Assembly (NCBI GenBank): GCA_030730365.1
Contig: JANQVJ010000040.1
Location: forward strand, 23,155-87,154
Reading direction: 5' to 3'
Source: Verrucomicrobiales bacterium
GTDB taxonomy: Bacteria; Verrucomicrobiota; Verrucomicrobiia; Verrucomicrobiales; DEV007
Length of the DNA: 64,000 nucleotides
Shown: positions 26,020 through 39,459 of the stretch, piece after piece
Position numbering within the stretch: position 1 is the stretch's first letter
Layout of the letters: the number at the start of each line of letters is the position of its first letter
The notes under the pieces: model-generated
Told to the model about the DNA's origin: nothing
Database searches by the model: none
What the model saw: the letters and a program-made list of their open reading frames with translations, nothing else
Program-made: the position numbers and the translations under genes

Positions 26020-26589
26020 ATGCCGAAGATCCCCGCAGCCCAAGACCAGTGGTATGTCATTCATGTTCTCTCCGGACAGGAGCTGAAAGTGCGTGACAAT
26101 ATCGAGCGCCGTCGCGAGTCCGAGGAGATGAGTGATCTCATTTTCGAGGTCCTCGTTCCGCAGGAGCGCATCTCCGAGGTCAAAGGGGGGCAGAAGCGCG
26201 AGGCGAACCGCAAGTTCTACCCCGGTTACATCATCGTGAACATGCATTTGCTCAACGAGGATAACACCCTCGTTGACCGCGCCTGGTATTTTATCCAGGA
26301 GACGGACGGGATCATCAATTACGCCGGCACCAAGGGCAATCCGATGCCCATGCCTAAGCATGAAGTCGAGAGTATGCTGGCTCAGATCAAAGAGCGCGAA
26401 GGCAGTGTCAAGCCCGCCATCACCCATGAAGTGGGCGATGCGGTCGTGGTCTCGGACGGTCCCTTCCAGGGGCAGACCGGTGTCATTGCTGAAATTAACG
26501 AGGCAAAAGGTGAACTCATGGTCTCGGTCAATATTTTCGGTCGCGAGACGCTCGTTCCGCTTGAATACTGGCAGGTTGAGTTGGGCTGA
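26020..26589 (+). CDS. nusG: transcription termination/antitermination factor NusG
   Basis: A 189-residue protein. The NGN domain starts QWYVIHVLSGQELKVRDNIE and includes KFYPGYIIVNM; the C-terminal KOW domain reads VGDAVVVSDGPFQGQTGVIAEI. It binds RNA polymerase and couples it to Rho or the ribosome. It is a member of the secE-nusG-rplKAJL-rpoBC series with a 29-base gap after secE. Confidence 0.98.
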   Translation: MPKIPAAQDQWYVIHVLSGQELKVRDNIERRRESEEMSDLIFEVLVPQERISEVKGGQKREANRKFYPGYIIVNMHLLNEDNTLVDRAWYFIQETDGIINYAGTKGNPMPMPKHEVESMLAQIKEREGSVKPAITHEVGDAVVVSDGPFQGQTGVIAEINEAKGELMVSVNIFGRETLVPLEYWQVELG

Positions 26590-26628
26590 GAGATTCCCCG
26601 GTGATACACATTTTAACAAAGAAGCACG

Positions 26629-27054
26629 ATGGCTAAAGAAGTAGTAAAACTAATTAAGCTGCAAATTACTGCAGGCAAGGCGAACCCTTCTCCTCCGGTC
26701 GGTCCGGCGCTCGGTCAGGCCGGGGTGAATATTATGGAGTTCTGTAAGCAGTTCAATGCGCAGACCCAAGGCAGCGAGGGTGACATTCTTCCCGTTGTGA
26801 TCAGCGTTTATGCTGACAAGAGCTTCACTTTCATCACGAAAAAGTCACCGGCTGCCGTGCTTCTGAAAAAGGCGGCCAACATCGCCTCCGGCTCGAGTGA
26901 GCCGCATAAAAAGAAGGTCGGCAAGCTCACGCGTGCCCAACTTCTCGAAGTGGCACGCAACAAGATGGAAGACATGAACACCAGCGACGAGGAGATGGCT
27001 TGCCGTATCCTCGCCGGGACCGCTCGACAGATGGGTCTCGAGATCGTGGACTGA
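26629..27054 (+). CDS. rplK: 50S ribosomal protein L11
   Basis: A 141-residue protein with [20 protein letters not shown] near the start (the proline-rich thiostrepton-site segment) and the C-terminal rRNA-binding domain with [18 protein letters not shown]. It forms the GTPase-associated centre with 23S rRNA. The length is standard. Its upstream leader has only a weak purine stretch. Confidence 0.98.
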   Translation: MAKEVVKLIKLQITAGKANPSPPVGPALGQAGVNIMEFCKQFNAQTQGSEGDILPVVISVYADKSFTFITKKSPAAVLLKKAANIASGSSEPHKKKVGKLTRAQLLEVARNKMEDMNTSDEEMACRILAGTARQMGLEIVD

Positions 27055-27112
27055 TTTTAGTTAACAATAACGCAGGAGGGTGAAAACCACCCGCTCGAAC
27101 TGCACTCCAAAC

Positions 27113-27808
27113 ATGGCAAAGAAAAGAAGCAAACGATACAAGGCTGCCGCCGAAATGGTGGACAGCATGGCGATCTACTCGATCGAAGACGCGATCTCGC
27201 TGGTGAAGAAATTCCCCGCCCCGAAATTCGATCAGACGGTCACACTGACCTTCCGTATGGGAGTAGACCCTCGTCAGTCTGACCAAATGGTCCGCGGCAC
27301 CTGCCCCCTTCCTCACGGAAGCGGTAAGGATGTTCGTGTCCTCGTCTTCGCCGAAGGGGAAGCTGCCGCCGAGGCGAAAGCAGCCGGTGCCGAGTTCGTT
27401 GGTTTTGAAGCGCTCATCAAAGAAGTTCTCGGTGGATTCATGGATTTCGACGCCGTCATCGCGACGCCGTCAGCCATGTCCGAGGTCCGGAAACTCGGAC
27501 GGCAACTCGGGCCACGCGGTCTCATGCCGAACCCGAAAACCGGGACGGTGACGGACGACACCGCCGGTGCCGTTAAGGCCGTCAAGGCTGGTCGTATTGA
27601 CTTTAAGCTCGACAAGAACGGCAACATCTCCGTTCCGATCGGTAAGCTTTCCTTCGATGAGGTTGCCCTTGTCGAAAACGGAAAAGCGGTCGCGGATTCG
27701 ATCACGAATGCTCGTCCCGCCACGGCAAAAGGGATTTTCCTCCAGAAGGGGGCTCTCACCGCTACAATGGTGCCCGGAATCCGCGTCGATGTCTCTGCCT
27801 GGCATTAA
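27113..27808 (+). CDS. rplA: 50S ribosomal protein L1
   Basis: A 231-residue protein from the ATG at 27113 (MAKKRSKRYKAAAE); a start 33 bases upstream would add residues not seen in the family. Signature regions are FDQTVTLTFRMGVDPRQSDQ, VRKLGRQLGPRGLMPNPKTGTVT and GRIDFKLDKNGNI. L1 forms the L1 stalk and in other bacteria represses its own rplK-rplA message. Confidence 0.98.
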   Translation: MAKKRSKRYKAAAEMVDSMAIYSIEDAISLVKKFPAPKFDQTVTLTFRMGVDPRQSDQMVRGTCPLPHGSGKDVRVLVFAEGEAAAEAKAAGAEFVGFEALIKEVLGGFMDFDAVIATPSAMSEVRKLGRQLGPRGLMPNPKTGTVTDDTAGAVKAVKAGRIDFKLDKNGNISVPIGKLSFDEVALVENGKAVADSITNARPATAKGIFLQKGALTATMVPGIRVDVSAWH

Positions 27809-27854
27809 TCCTCAGAGACCGCACCTACTTTAATACCATCCAATTTCCGAAACG

Positions 27855-28367
27855 ATGAAAGCATTAAAAAAAGTCGTCATCGACGACATCCTGAGCACCA
27901 TCAACGATTCTCCCTTCCTCATTGTCATTGACTATGCAGGGATGAAGGTCGCCCAGTTCCAGGAACTGAGAAAGCGCCTTGCCGCTACCGGAGCAAAGCT
28001 CCAGGTCGCCAAGAATACCTTCGTGAAGCAGGCGGCAGACAGCGCGGAATACCCTTCCGAACTCGCGGGGCACCTCACTGGTCAGACCGCGATTGTGACC
28101 GGATCGAGCGATGTTTGTGCTTCCGCAAAGGTCCTCAAAACCTACGGCAAAGAAATTAGCAAGCCTGCAATCCGTTGCGGGGTGCTCGATGGGACCTTCC
28201 TTGACTCGGCTAAGGTCATTGCTCTTGCGGACCTTCCGCCCATGGACATCCTTCGCGCGCAGTTGCTCGGAGTCTTTTCCTCTCCCGCCCAGAAACTGGT
28301 CACCGTGCTCAACGAGCCCGGTTCCGCTCTGGCCCGTGTCCTCCAGGCGAAAGCCGACCAGGGTTAA
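27855..28367 (+). CDS. rplJ: 50S ribosomal protein L10
   Basis: A 170-residue stalk-base protein. It has the N-terminal rRNA-binding domain (DYAGMKVAQFQELRKRLAATGA, KNTFVKQA) and the C-terminal helix that holds L7/L12 dimers (FSSPAQKLVTVLNEPGSALARVLQ). Only 46 bases separate it from rplA, too short for the classical L10 leader; instead structured RNA lies after it, before rplL. Confidence 0.97.
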   Translation: MKALKKVVIDDILSTINDSPFLIVIDYAGMKVAQFQELRKRLAATGAKLQVAKNTFVKQAADSAEYPSELAGHLTGQTAIVTGSSDVCASAKVLKTYGKEISKPAIRCGVLDGTFLDSAKVIALADLPPMDILRAQLLGVFSSPAQKLVTVLNEPGSALARVLQAKADQG

Positions 28368-28383
28368 TAAAATTCTCTCTTTA

Positions 28384-28485
28384 TCCGGGTGCTCCCAATG
28401 GAGTGGCCCGGAAAACCAAAAAAACAAACCGGGTTCCTTTCCGAATGCTGAGCGCAGCATCTTAATTGTCGAAGCGCTTTTCGAC
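28384..28485 (+). promoter_or_regulatory. three-hairpin rplL leader
   Basis: The 140 bases between rplJ and rplL contain three stem-loops: TCCGGG (28384-28389)/CCCGGA (28407-28412) with an inner CTCC/GGAG stem, ATGCTG-AGCG-CAGCAT (28445-28460), and GTCGAA/TTCGAC (28468-28485). The last ends 22 bases before the rplL start. The layout suggests a regulatory or processing leader that lets L7/L12 be made in excess over L10. Function inferred. Confidence 0.5.
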
Positions 28486-28507
28486 GCGGAGATACCCACC
28501 CAAAAAT

Positions 28508-28888
28508 ATGGCAGATACAAACGCATTAGTTGATCAGTTGAGCGGTCTTACCGTTCTTGAAGTCGCGGACCTCGTGAAGGCTCTCGAAGAAAAGTGGGGC
28601 GTCAGCGCCGCTGCTCCCGTCGCAATGATGGCCGGACCGGCCGCCGGTGGCGGTGGTGAAGCGGCTGAAGAGAAGACCGCTTTCGATGTCATTCTGAGCT
28701 CCTTCGGTGACAACAAGATCGCCGTGATCAAAGCCGTCCGCGAGGCGGTTTCGGGTCTCGGTCTTGCCGAGGCGAAGAAACTCGTTGAGAGCGCACCGAT
28801 TCCGGTTAAGGAAGGTGCCACTAAAGAAGAGGCAGCATCCATCAAGGCCAAGCTTGAAGAAGCCGGCGCCAAGATCGACGTCAAGTAA
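28508..28888 (+). CDS. rplL: 50S ribosomal protein L7/L12
   Basis: A 126-residue protein from the ATG at 28508 ([18 protein letters not shown]). It has the N-terminal dimerisation domain, an Ala/Gly-rich hinge ([19 protein letters not shown]) and the C-terminal factor-binding domain with [20 protein letters not shown] and [18 protein letters not shown]. It is present in multiple copies on the ribosomal stalk and recruits translational GTPases. Confidence 0.98.
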   Translation: MADTNALVDQLSGLTVLEVADLVKALEEKWGVSAAAPVAMMAGPAAGGGGEAAEEKTAFDVILSSFGDNKIAVIKAVREAVSGLGLAEAKKLVESAPIPVKEGATKEEAASIKAKLEEAGAKIDVK

Positions 28889-28900
28889 GATGACTTTTAA

Positions 28901-28938
28901 GTGCTCCGGCCCGTTTCCGGGTCGGAGCACCTTTTTTT
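28901..28938 (+). terminator. strong terminator after rplL
   Basis: GTGCTCCG with inner CCC (28901 on) pairs with GGG and CGGAGCAC ending at 28930, followed by C and seven T residues. This would end much of the ribosomal-protein transcript before rpoB. Confidence 0.85.
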
Positions 28939-29189
28939 CACTTTTTGTTAAGAAAGTCCTTGTATCAATCGTAGACAGTCAAGAGAAAGTGGATTCCTCC
29001 TTACCGCAAAATTAAAGTGACGCCGAATTCCGGATGTTTTCTAAAGCATCCGGACTTCGTCGTCTTTTCATTTGACGATCAGTTCCCGGGTTCAGGCGAA
29101 GGTGCGCATACTGCTTTAGGGCTGTGCCGTGTTTTGGTCGCCGGGAATTCAGAAAGAGACGACCCCTAGACCAACCTATCAGCGCCCAT
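28939..29189 (+). promoter_or_regulatory. rpoB leader region with hairpin
   Basis: About 250 bases without a gene separate the rplL terminator from rpoB. A perfect 8-bp stem TCCGGATG (29029-29036)/CATCCGGA (29047-29054) encloses a 10-base loop and is followed by a T/C-rich stretch, so it may attenuate. The region should also contain an rpoB promoter, but I cannot point to convincing boxes. Confidence 0.45.
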
Positions 29190-33041
<3,852 letters not shown>

Positions 33042-33093
33042 TCGTCGCGGCCTGGAATCATTCGTCTTTTTCGAACCTCAGTTTTTTCTCATC

Positions 33094-36000
33094 ATGTCAG
33101 TCCCATCCCTCAGCTCTGAATCTCACCTCGACGAAATCTTCGGCCTTGAGCGCAAGTCCGATAGCTTCGACCACGTTCGCATCACTGTTGCCAACCCCGA
33201 CACGATTCGTTCGTGGAGCCGTGGCGAGGTGAAGAATCCGGAAACGATCAATTACCGGACCTTCAAACCTGAGAAGGGCGGACTCTTCTGTGAGCGTATT
33301 TTCGGTCCGACCAAGGACTGGGAGTGTGCCTGCGGAAAGTACAAGCGCATCAAGCACAAAGGCACCGTGTGTGACCGTTGCGGTGTTGAGGTGACTCTCT
33401 CCCGAGTTCGTCGCGAGCGCATGGGGCACATCGAACTCGCGGTCGCGGTTTCACACATCTGGTTCTACAAGTGCATGCCCTCGCGCATCGGTCTCATGCT
33501 CGACATGAGTGCCCGCCAGCTTGAGCGAGTCATCTACTACGAAGACTACTTTGTCATCGACCCGGGGAACACCCCGCTCGAGGCCGGCCAGCTCCTCACC
33601 GAGCTCGAATACCGCGACGCGCAGGACGAGTATGGTGTTGAAGGCTTCCAGGCTGGCATGGGTGCGGAAGCGGTCCGTGACCTCCTCGCGAGGATCGACC
33701 TGCCCTCTATCATCGTCGAACTCGAAGAGGCGATGGGCAAGACCCGCTCCAAGCAGGTCCGCAAGAAACTCGCGAAGCGTCTCAAGCTCGCTCAGGGGTT
33801 CTACAACTCGAAGACCCGTCCCGAGTGGATGATCCTCGAAGTGCTCCCCGTTATTCCTCCCGATCTCCGTCCGCTCGTCCCGCTCGAAGGCGGTCGTTTT
33901 GCGACCTCGGATTTGAACGACCTTTACCGTCGTGTCATCAACCGGAACAACCGTCTCAAGAACCTGCTCCAGCTCAAGACTCCGGACGTCATCATCCGGA
34001 ACGAAAAGCGCATGCTGCAGGAAGCGGTCGACGCCCTCTTTGACAACGGTCGTCACGGCCGCGCCGTTACCGGTGCCGGCAACCGCGCCCTCAAGTCGCT
34101 CTCCGACATGCTCAAGGGCAAAGGCGGACGTTTCCGTCAGAACCTTCTCGGCAAGCGCGTTGATTACTCGGGACGTTCCGTCATCGTGATCGGACCTGAC
34201 CTCAAGCTGCACCAGTGCGGTCTTCCCAAGAAGATGGCGCTCGTTCTTTTCGAGCCCTTCATCATTCGCCGTCTCAAAGAACTAGGCTACGTGCACACCG
34301 TGCGCAGCGCCAAGAAATTGATCGAGCGCAAGACCTCCGAAGTGTGGGATATCCTTGAAGAAGTGACGAAGGGTCACCCTGTCCTCCTCAACCGTGCGCC
34401 CACCCTGCACCGTCTCTCGATTCAGGCCTTCGAGCCCGTTCTCATTGAAGGATCGGCGATCCGGGTTCACCCCCTCGTTTGTACGGCTTACAACGCCGAC
34501 TTCGATGGTGACCAGATGGCCGTGCACGTCCCGCTCTCGGTCGAAGCCCAGTTGGAGGCGCGCATGCTCATGCTCGCGCCGAACAACATCTTCACTCCGT
34601 CGAGCGGCAAGCCGATCACGGTGCCCTCGCAAGACATCATTCTCGGAGTTTACTTCCTCACCTACTGCCGCCAGATCCCCCTCCGTGATCCCGAGCTTGA
34701 GCGCACCCTGCCGCTCTTTGCTGACACTTCCGAAGTGGAATTCGCGGTGGCGAGCCGTCGCATCGACATGCACGATCCGATCCGGATGCGCAACCCCGAC
34801 TACGCTTCGAGCGGTCGCATCTTCGGTGATAAAGAGCGCAAGATCCTCATCACCACCGCCGGTCGTGTCCGTTTCAACGAAATCTGGCCTGAAGGTCTCG
34901 GATTCTTCAACGCGACCGTCGCGAAAAAGCAGATCTCGGACATTATCTGGCGTTGTTACCAGGTCTCCGGCCAGGAAGGCACCGTGAAGTCACTCGATCT
35001 CCTGAAGTCACTCGGCTTCCGTGAGGCGACTCGCTCCGGCACTTCCGTCGGTATCTTTGACATGCTCATCCCTGAAGAAAAAGCGGGCGAAGTCGAGCAG
35101 GCCACCGCAGAGGTCAAGAAGGCCAACGATCAGTATCGTTCTGGTGTGATCACCAACAAGGAGCGCTACAACAAGATCGTCGATATCTGGACCCACGCCG
35201 GTGACGAGATCACCAAGGCGCTTTTCCGCACCATTGAGCACAACGAAGGCAAAAACCTTCCGAGCCCGCTCTTCATGATGGTCGATTCCGGCGCCCGTGG
35301 TAACCGCCAGCAGATCAAGCAGCTCTCCGGGATGCGTGGTCTGATGGCCAAGCCCTCTGGCGAGATCATTGAGCGCCCCATTATTTCGAACTTCCGTTCG
35401 GGTCTCTCCGTGCTTGAGTATTTCATCTCTACTCACGGGGCGCGTAAAGGTCTTGCCGATACCGCGCTGAAGACGGCTGACTCGGGCTACATGACCCGTA
35501 AGCTCGTCGACGTGGCTCAGGATGTCATCATCACCGAGCAGGATTGTGGGACCGCTAACGGGATCGTCGTCAAGTCCATCTACGAAGGGGATGAAGAAGT
35601 CGTCGACCTCAAAACGAGGATTTACGGCCGCGTCTCCGCCGAGAAGGTGGTCAACGGTGAAGAGACCGTGGTGAATCCCGGCGACATGATCAACGAAGCC
35701 ATCGCCCTGCGTCTCAACGACATCGGGCACGAGCAGCTCAAGATCCGTTCCGTCCTCACCTGTGAGAGCCGCCGCGGTTGTTGCGCGAAGTGCTACGGCA
35801 TGAACCTTTCCTCCAACGTCATGGCGAAGATCGGCGAAGCCGTCGGGATCGTCGCGGCGCAGTCGATCGGGGAACCCGGAACGCAGCTCACGATGCGTAC
35901 TTTCCACGTGGGTGGGGTCGCTTCGGGGACCTTCAAGCAGCCTATCATCAAGGCCAAGGCCAAGGGTATCATTCACTTCAACAACCTCCGCGTGGTTGAG

Positions 36001-37263
36001 ACGCCCGATAAGATGTTTGTCGCGCTGAACAAGAACGGCACCATCTCGATCCACGAGAAAGACGGCCGCGAGCTCGAGTCCTACAATATCGTCAGTGGTT
36101 CGGTGATTCGTTTCCCCGACAACAGCGAGATCAAAAAGGGCGAGACGCTCGCGACGTGGGATCCCTACTCCGTTCCGGTCATCACCGAGAAGAGCGGGAA
36201 GATCAAGTTCCGCGACATGATCCAAGGGATTACCCTCGATACCGAGATCGACAAGGAAACCAATACCAAGGGCCTCGTTGTTATCGAGCACAAAGAAGAC
36301 CTGCACCCGCAGATTCTTATCGTCGATGCGAAGACCGGCGCCGAGCTTTCAGCCTACTCCATCCCGACCGGTGCCCACCTTTCGGTGAAAGAAGGCCAGG
36401 CCGTGACCGGCGGTGACCAGCTTGCCAAGACCCCGCGGAAAGTGTCCGAAACGAAGGACATCACCGGTGGTCTTCCCCGCGTCGCCGAGCTTTTCGAAGC
36501 CCGGAAGCCGAAGGAAGTCGCCGAGATCGCCAAGATCAACGGTGAAGTCTCCATCGGTGGAACGATCCGTGCGAAGCGCAAGCTCATCGTTACCGACACC
36601 GAGACCGGCGAGCAGGAAGAACATCTCATTCCGCTCGGCAAACATTACCTCGTGCAGCCCGGTGACTCCGTTCACAAAGGGCAGAAGTTGACCGAAGGTG
36701 CCGTGATTCCTCACGACATCCTTGAGATCCTCGGCCCCCACGCGCTCATGGAGCACCTCGTCAGCGAGGTCCAGGACGTGTATCGCCTCCAGGGGGTGGA
36801 GATCAATGACAAGCACATTGAAATCATCATCCGCCAGATGCTCCGCAAGGTCCGCATCACCGATCCCGGCGATACCCAGTTCCTCTGGGGTGATCAGATC
36901 GAGAAGACGACCTTCGAGGCGATCAACGCCGACATGATCGAGCAGGGTGGTAAGGCAGCCGAAGGCGAGCCGGTCCTCCTCGGGATCACGAAGGCCTCCC
37001 TCGAGACGGACAGCTTCATCTCGGCGGCATCGTTCCAGGACACCACCCGTGTCCTTACCGAAGCCTCCACTCTGGGACGTATCGATTACCTTCGCGGGTT
37101 CAAAGAGAACGTTATCATGGGTCACCTCATCCCCGCCGGCACCGGCTTCCACACGACCCGGAATCTCGGAGTCGTCGAGCACGCCCAGCCCGAAGATATC
37201 TTCAACGATGTCTCCGAAGAGGATGAAGAGAACCCCCTCGACATCCTCAGCGAACTCGCCTGA
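33094..37263 (+). CDS. rpoC: DNA-directed RNA polymerase subunit beta'
   Basis: A 1389-residue subunit. It has the N-terminal zinc site [20 protein letters not shown], the clamp and [20 protein letters not shown] region, [15 protein letters not shown], the catalytic [14 protein letters not shown] (three Asp hold Mg), the bridge helix and trigger loop region with [11 protein letters not shown], and the second zinc site [13 protein letters not shown]. It is the last gene of the rplKAJL-rpoBC series and ends with a hairpin at 37287. Confidence 0.98.
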   Translation: MSVPSLSSESHLDEIFGLERKSDSFDHVRITVANPDTIRSWSRGEVKNPETINYRTFKPEKGGLFCERIFGPTKDWECACGKYKRIKHKGTVCDRCGVEVTLSRVRRERMGHIELAVAVSHIWFYKCMPSRIGLMLDMSARQLERVIYYEDYFVIDPGNTPLEAGQLLTELEYRDAQDEYGVEGFQAGMGAEAVRDLLARIDLPSIIVELEEAMGKTRSKQVRKKLAKRLKLAQGFYNSKTRPEWMILEVLPVIPPDLRPLVPLEGGRFATSDLNDLYRRVINRNNRLKNLLQLKTPDVIIRNEKRMLQEAVDALFDNGRHGRAVTGAGNRALKSLSDMLKGKGGRFRQNLLGKRVDYSGRSVIVIGPDLKLHQCGLPKKMALVLFEPFIIRRLKELGYVHTVRSAKKLIERKTSEVWDILEEVTKGHPVLLNRAPTLHRLSIQAFEPVLIEGSAIRVHPLVCTAYNADFDGDQMAVHVPLSVEAQLEARMLMLAPNNIFTPSSGKPITVPSQDIILGVYFLTYCRQIPLRDPELERTLPLFADTSEVEFAVASRRIDMHDPIRMRNPDYASSGRIFGDKERKILITTAGRVRFNEIWPEGLGFFNATVAKKQISDIIWRCYQVSGQEGTVKSLDLLKSLGFREATRSGTSVGIFDMLIPEEKAGEVEQATAEVKKANDQYRSGVITNKERYNKIVDIWTHAGDEITKALFRTIEHNEGKNLPSPLFMMVDSGARGNRQQIKQLSGMRGLMAKPSGEIIERPIISNFRSGLSVLEYFISTHGARKGLADTALKTADSGYMTRKLVDVAQDVIITEQDCGTANGIVVKSIYEGDEEVVDLKTRIYGRVSAEKVVNGEETVVNPGDMINEAIALRLNDIGHEQLKIRSVLTCESRRGCCAKCYGMNLSSNVMAKIGEAVGIVAAQSIGEPGTQLTMRTFHVGGVASGTFKQPIIKAKAKGIIHFNNLRVVETPDKMFVALNKNGTISIHEKDGRELESYNIVSGSVIRFPDNSEIKKGETLATWDPYSVPVITEKSGKIKFRDMIQGITLDTEIDKETNTKGLVVIEHKEDLHPQILIVDAKTGAELSAYSIPTGAHLSVKEGQAVTGGDQLAKTPRKVSETKDITGGLPRVAELFEARKPKEVAEIAKINGEVSIGGTIRAKRKLIVTDTETGEQEEHLIPLGKHYLVQPGDSVHKGQKLTEGAVIPHDILEILGPHALMEHLVSEVQDVYRLQGVEINDKHIEIIIRQMLRKVRITDPGDTQFLWGDQIEKTTFEAINADMIEQGGKAAEGEPVLLGITKASLETDSFISAASFQDTTRVLTEASTLGRIDYLRGFKENVIMGHLIPAGTGFHTTRNLGVVEHAQPEDIFNDVSEEDEENPLDILSELA

Positions 37264-37286
37264 GATCGTAGAGAATGCATTTCACA

Positions 37287-37320
37287 CCGGGGTGCAGGCG
37301 AGAGTCTGCGCCCCGGCTTT
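37287..37320 (+). terminator. terminator after rpoC
   Basis: CCGGGGTGCAG (37287-37297) pairs with CTGCGCCCCGG (37306-37316), one G:U pair, with an eight-base loop and followed by CTTTT. It separates rpoC from rpsB. Confidence 0.75.
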
Positions 37321-37383
37321 TCCCTTGATTTTAAGATTTTCAGCGGTTTAGTGCCGCCCGCTCCTGTCCATCCTCTAAAAAAC

Positions 37384-37447
37384 TGAAAAGCGAATGCCCG
37401 AAACGGCAGGGAGCCTTGAAAAAAATGGCGCTTTTCAAACCAAATCC
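37384..37447 (+). promoter_or_regulatory. rpsB leader with 9-bp closing stem
   Basis: TGAAAAGCG (37384-37392) pairs perfectly with CGCTTTTCA (37439-37447) and encloses 46 bases with an internal GCC...GGC stem. It ends 30 bases before the rpsB start. It may bind S2 as an autoregulatory leader, as is known for rpsB in other bacteria; the structure here is not one I recognise. Confidence 0.45.
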
Positions 37448-37477
37448 GGTCTCCTGCTAAAAGGAACCACCTCTACC

Positions 37478-38155
37478 ATGTCTATCGAACTCATCACTGA
37501 ACTCGTCGAAGCCGGCGTTCATTTCGGGCACCAGTCCCGCAAGTGGAACCCGAAAATGCGTCCCTACATCCTCGGGGAGCGCCACAACGTCCACGTCATC
37601 AACCTCGAGAAAACTGCCGAGCAGCTCGATACCGCCTCCGCATTCCTCCGCGATCTCGTTTCCAAAGGAAAGCGTGTCCTCTTCGTCGGCTGTAAGCGCC
37701 AGGCGCAGGACGCCGTCCGCGAGGCCGCTGAGGCGACTGGTCAGTATTATGTGAACCACCGCTGGCTGGGCGGCACCCTCACCAACCTTCCCACCGTGCG
37801 CCGCAGCGTCGGCCGCATGGAGTCGCTCGAGAATCTCCAGAAGTCACCCGACTTCAAAAAGATGAGCAAGAAGGAAATTGCTTCGCTCAATCGCGAGAAG
37901 GACAAGCTCCACCTCCGTCTTTCCGGCATCCGTAAAATGGATCGTCTTCCCGACGCCATGGTCATCGTTGACTCGGCCCGTGAATACAATGCCATCAACG
38001 AAGCCCGCAAGCTCCGCATCCCCATCGTCGCCATGGTTGATTCCAATGCTGATCCGGATGTGATCGATTATCCCATCGTGGCGAACGATGACGCGATCCG
38101 CTCGATTCGGGTGGTCCTGAAGAAGCTGATCGACCCGGTTATTCCCGTAGTTTGA
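37478..38155 (+). CDS. rpsB: 30S ribosomal protein S2
   Basis: A 225-residue protein from the ATG at 37478 (MSIELITELVEAGVHFGHQ), where the family begins; an upstream frame extension is not conserved. Signatures are GHQSRKWNPKMRPYI, FVGCKRQAQDAVREAA, NHRWLGGTLTNLPTVR and the end DSNADPDVIDYPIVANDDAI. AAGGA lies 13 bases upstream, a weak Shine-Dalgarno at long spacing. It is paired with tsf, as in nearly all bacteria. Confidence 0.98.
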   Translation: MSIELITELVEAGVHFGHQSRKWNPKMRPYILGERHNVHVINLEKTAEQLDTASAFLRDLVSKGKRVLFVGCKRQAQDAVREAAEATGQYYVNHRWLGGTLTNLPTVRRSVGRMESLENLQKSPDFKKMSKKEIASLNREKDKLHLRLSGIRKMDRLPDAMVIVDSAREYNAINEARKLRIPIVAMVDSNADPDVIDYPIVANDDAIRSIRVVLKKLIDPVIPVV

Positions 38156-38166
38156 TCCTTAAGGCG

Positions 38167-38189
38167 GGCGGGTTCGATTTGGACCCGCC
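38167..38189 (+). terminator. hairpin between rpsB and tsf
   Basis: GGCGGGT (38167-38173) pairs with ACCCGCC (38183-38189) over a nine-base loop and is followed by TCTCTGTTT. It is a weak terminator or attenuator that may reduce tsf expression relative to rpsB. Confidence 0.45.
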
Positions 38190-38297
38190 TCTCTGTTTCC
38201 TGCGCAAGCGTTTCCGCCCGCCGGTATCCTCCAAAATTGACACGGAATCCCCGTTGCGGGATCCCTCGTTACGCTTAACTAACACGCATTACATATT

Positions 38298-39182
38298 ATG
38301 GCTGAAATCACCGTTGAACTGATTAAAACCCTCCGCGACAAGACCAATGCGGGCATGATGGATTGCAAGGCCGCACTCGTGGAAGCCCAGGGAGACCTCG
38401 CTGCCGCGGAGACCGTCCTTCGCAAAAAAGGCATCGCCGACGCCGACAAAAAGGCCGGCCGCGCCGCCAAAGAGGGTGTCGTTGCCTCGCGTCTCGTCTC
38501 GGGTGGCAAAACCGGTATCCTTGTCGAAGTGAACTGCGAAACCGACTTTGTCGCCAAGAACGACAACTTCCGTGACTTCGTCGAAGCGATCATCGACCAC
38601 ATCGCCGCGAGCGAGAGTGTTGACTCCGTCGATGCCCTCCAGGCTCAGGCGCTTTCCCACGATCCTTCCCAGACTCTTGAAGTCTTCATCAAGGCCAAAG
38701 TTGGCCAGCTTGGTGAAAAGATGGGGCTCGGCCGCTTCGCCAAATACGAACTCGGCGGAGAAGGCACCATTGGTTCCTACATCCACATGCAGGGCCGCGT
38801 TGGTGTCCTCGTCGAGGTGAACTGCACCGAGGCCGCGACCGCCGCGACCGAAGCCTTTACCGGTTTCGTTAAAGATCTTACCCTCCACATTGCGGCCGCT
38901 CAGCCGATCTGTGTGAATCGTGATGGGGTCCCTTCGGATAAAGTTGAAGCCGAGCGTGACATCTTCCGTGAGCAGATGAAAGGCAAGCCCGCCGAGATCA
39001 TCGAGAAAATCATCGACGGAAAGCTTGGCAAATTCTACGCCACCAACTGCCTCCTCGATCAGCCTTTCATCAAGGACAACGACACGACGATCCAGGGGCT
39101 CCTCGACGCCCTCGGCAAAGAGACCGGCGACACCGTCACGATCTCGCGCTTCGCGCGTTACGCAGTGGGTGAAGAAGCCTGA
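38298..39182 (+). CDS. tsf: elongation factor Ts
   Basis: A 294-residue nucleotide-exchange factor for EF-Tu. It has the N-terminal UBA-like domain with LRDKTNAGMMDCKAALVEA, the signature ILVEVNCETDFVAKN, and a C-terminal repeat GVLVEVNCTEAAT. The length is standard. The ATG is preceded by A/T-rich sequence without a Shine-Dalgarno. It ends the translation cluster at a strong terminator. Confidence 0.98.
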   Translation: MAEITVELIKTLRDKTNAGMMDCKAALVEAQGDLAAAETVLRKKGIADADKKAGRAAKEGVVASRLVSGGKTGILVEVNCETDFVAKNDNFRDFVEAIIDHIAASESVDSVDALQAQALSHDPSQTLEVFIKAKVGQLGEKMGLGRFAKYELGGEGTIGSYIHMQGRVGVLVEVNCTEAATAATEAFTGFVKDLTLHIAAAQPICVNRDGVPSDKVEAERDIFREQMKGKPAEIIEKIIDGKLGKFYATNCLLDQPFIKDNDTTIQGLLDALGKETGDTVTISRFARYAVGEEA

Positions 39183-39218
39183 TCCCCCGCGATCCATCCT
39201 CTAAGGTAGGATCTTTTC

Positions 39219-39254
39219 AAAAAGCCCGTGCCTGTGAAGGCGCGGGCTTTTTTT
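39219..39254 (+). terminator. terminator after tsf
   Basis: AAAAAGCCCGTGCC (39219-39232) pairs with GGCGCGGGCTTTTT with one G:U pair over a six-base loop and runs into more T residues. This is a strong rho-independent terminator closing the cluster. Confidence 0.93.
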
Positions 39255-39277
39255 ATTCATCACCCGCTCCCGTGTGT

Positions 39278-39449
39278 AAAAAGTAGCATGGGCATCCTGC
39301 CCACGTCTTCGACGGTAAAGACTCCGGATCTGAAAGGCCGGCCCTTTTGCTGAAAACGTATCGCCGTTTCAGCAGGCAAAGCGGAAGAGGTCTCAAAAGA
39401 CTTCGACGTCTAACCCGGCTGCATCGGCTGGAAGCCAAGGCTACTTTTG
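39278..39449. repeat. MITE-like intergenic element
   Basis: A stretch of about 170 bases bounded by perfect 9-bp inverted ends, AAAAGTAGC (39279-39287) and GCTACTTTT (39440-39448). Inside are the hairpins GGGCA-TCC-TGCCC and TGCTGAAAAC/GTTTCAGCA. It codes for nothing. It looks like a non-autonomous mobile repeat, ending 11 bases before the redoxin stop codon. Confidence 0.6.
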
Positions 39450-39459
39450 CGGGGCGCAC

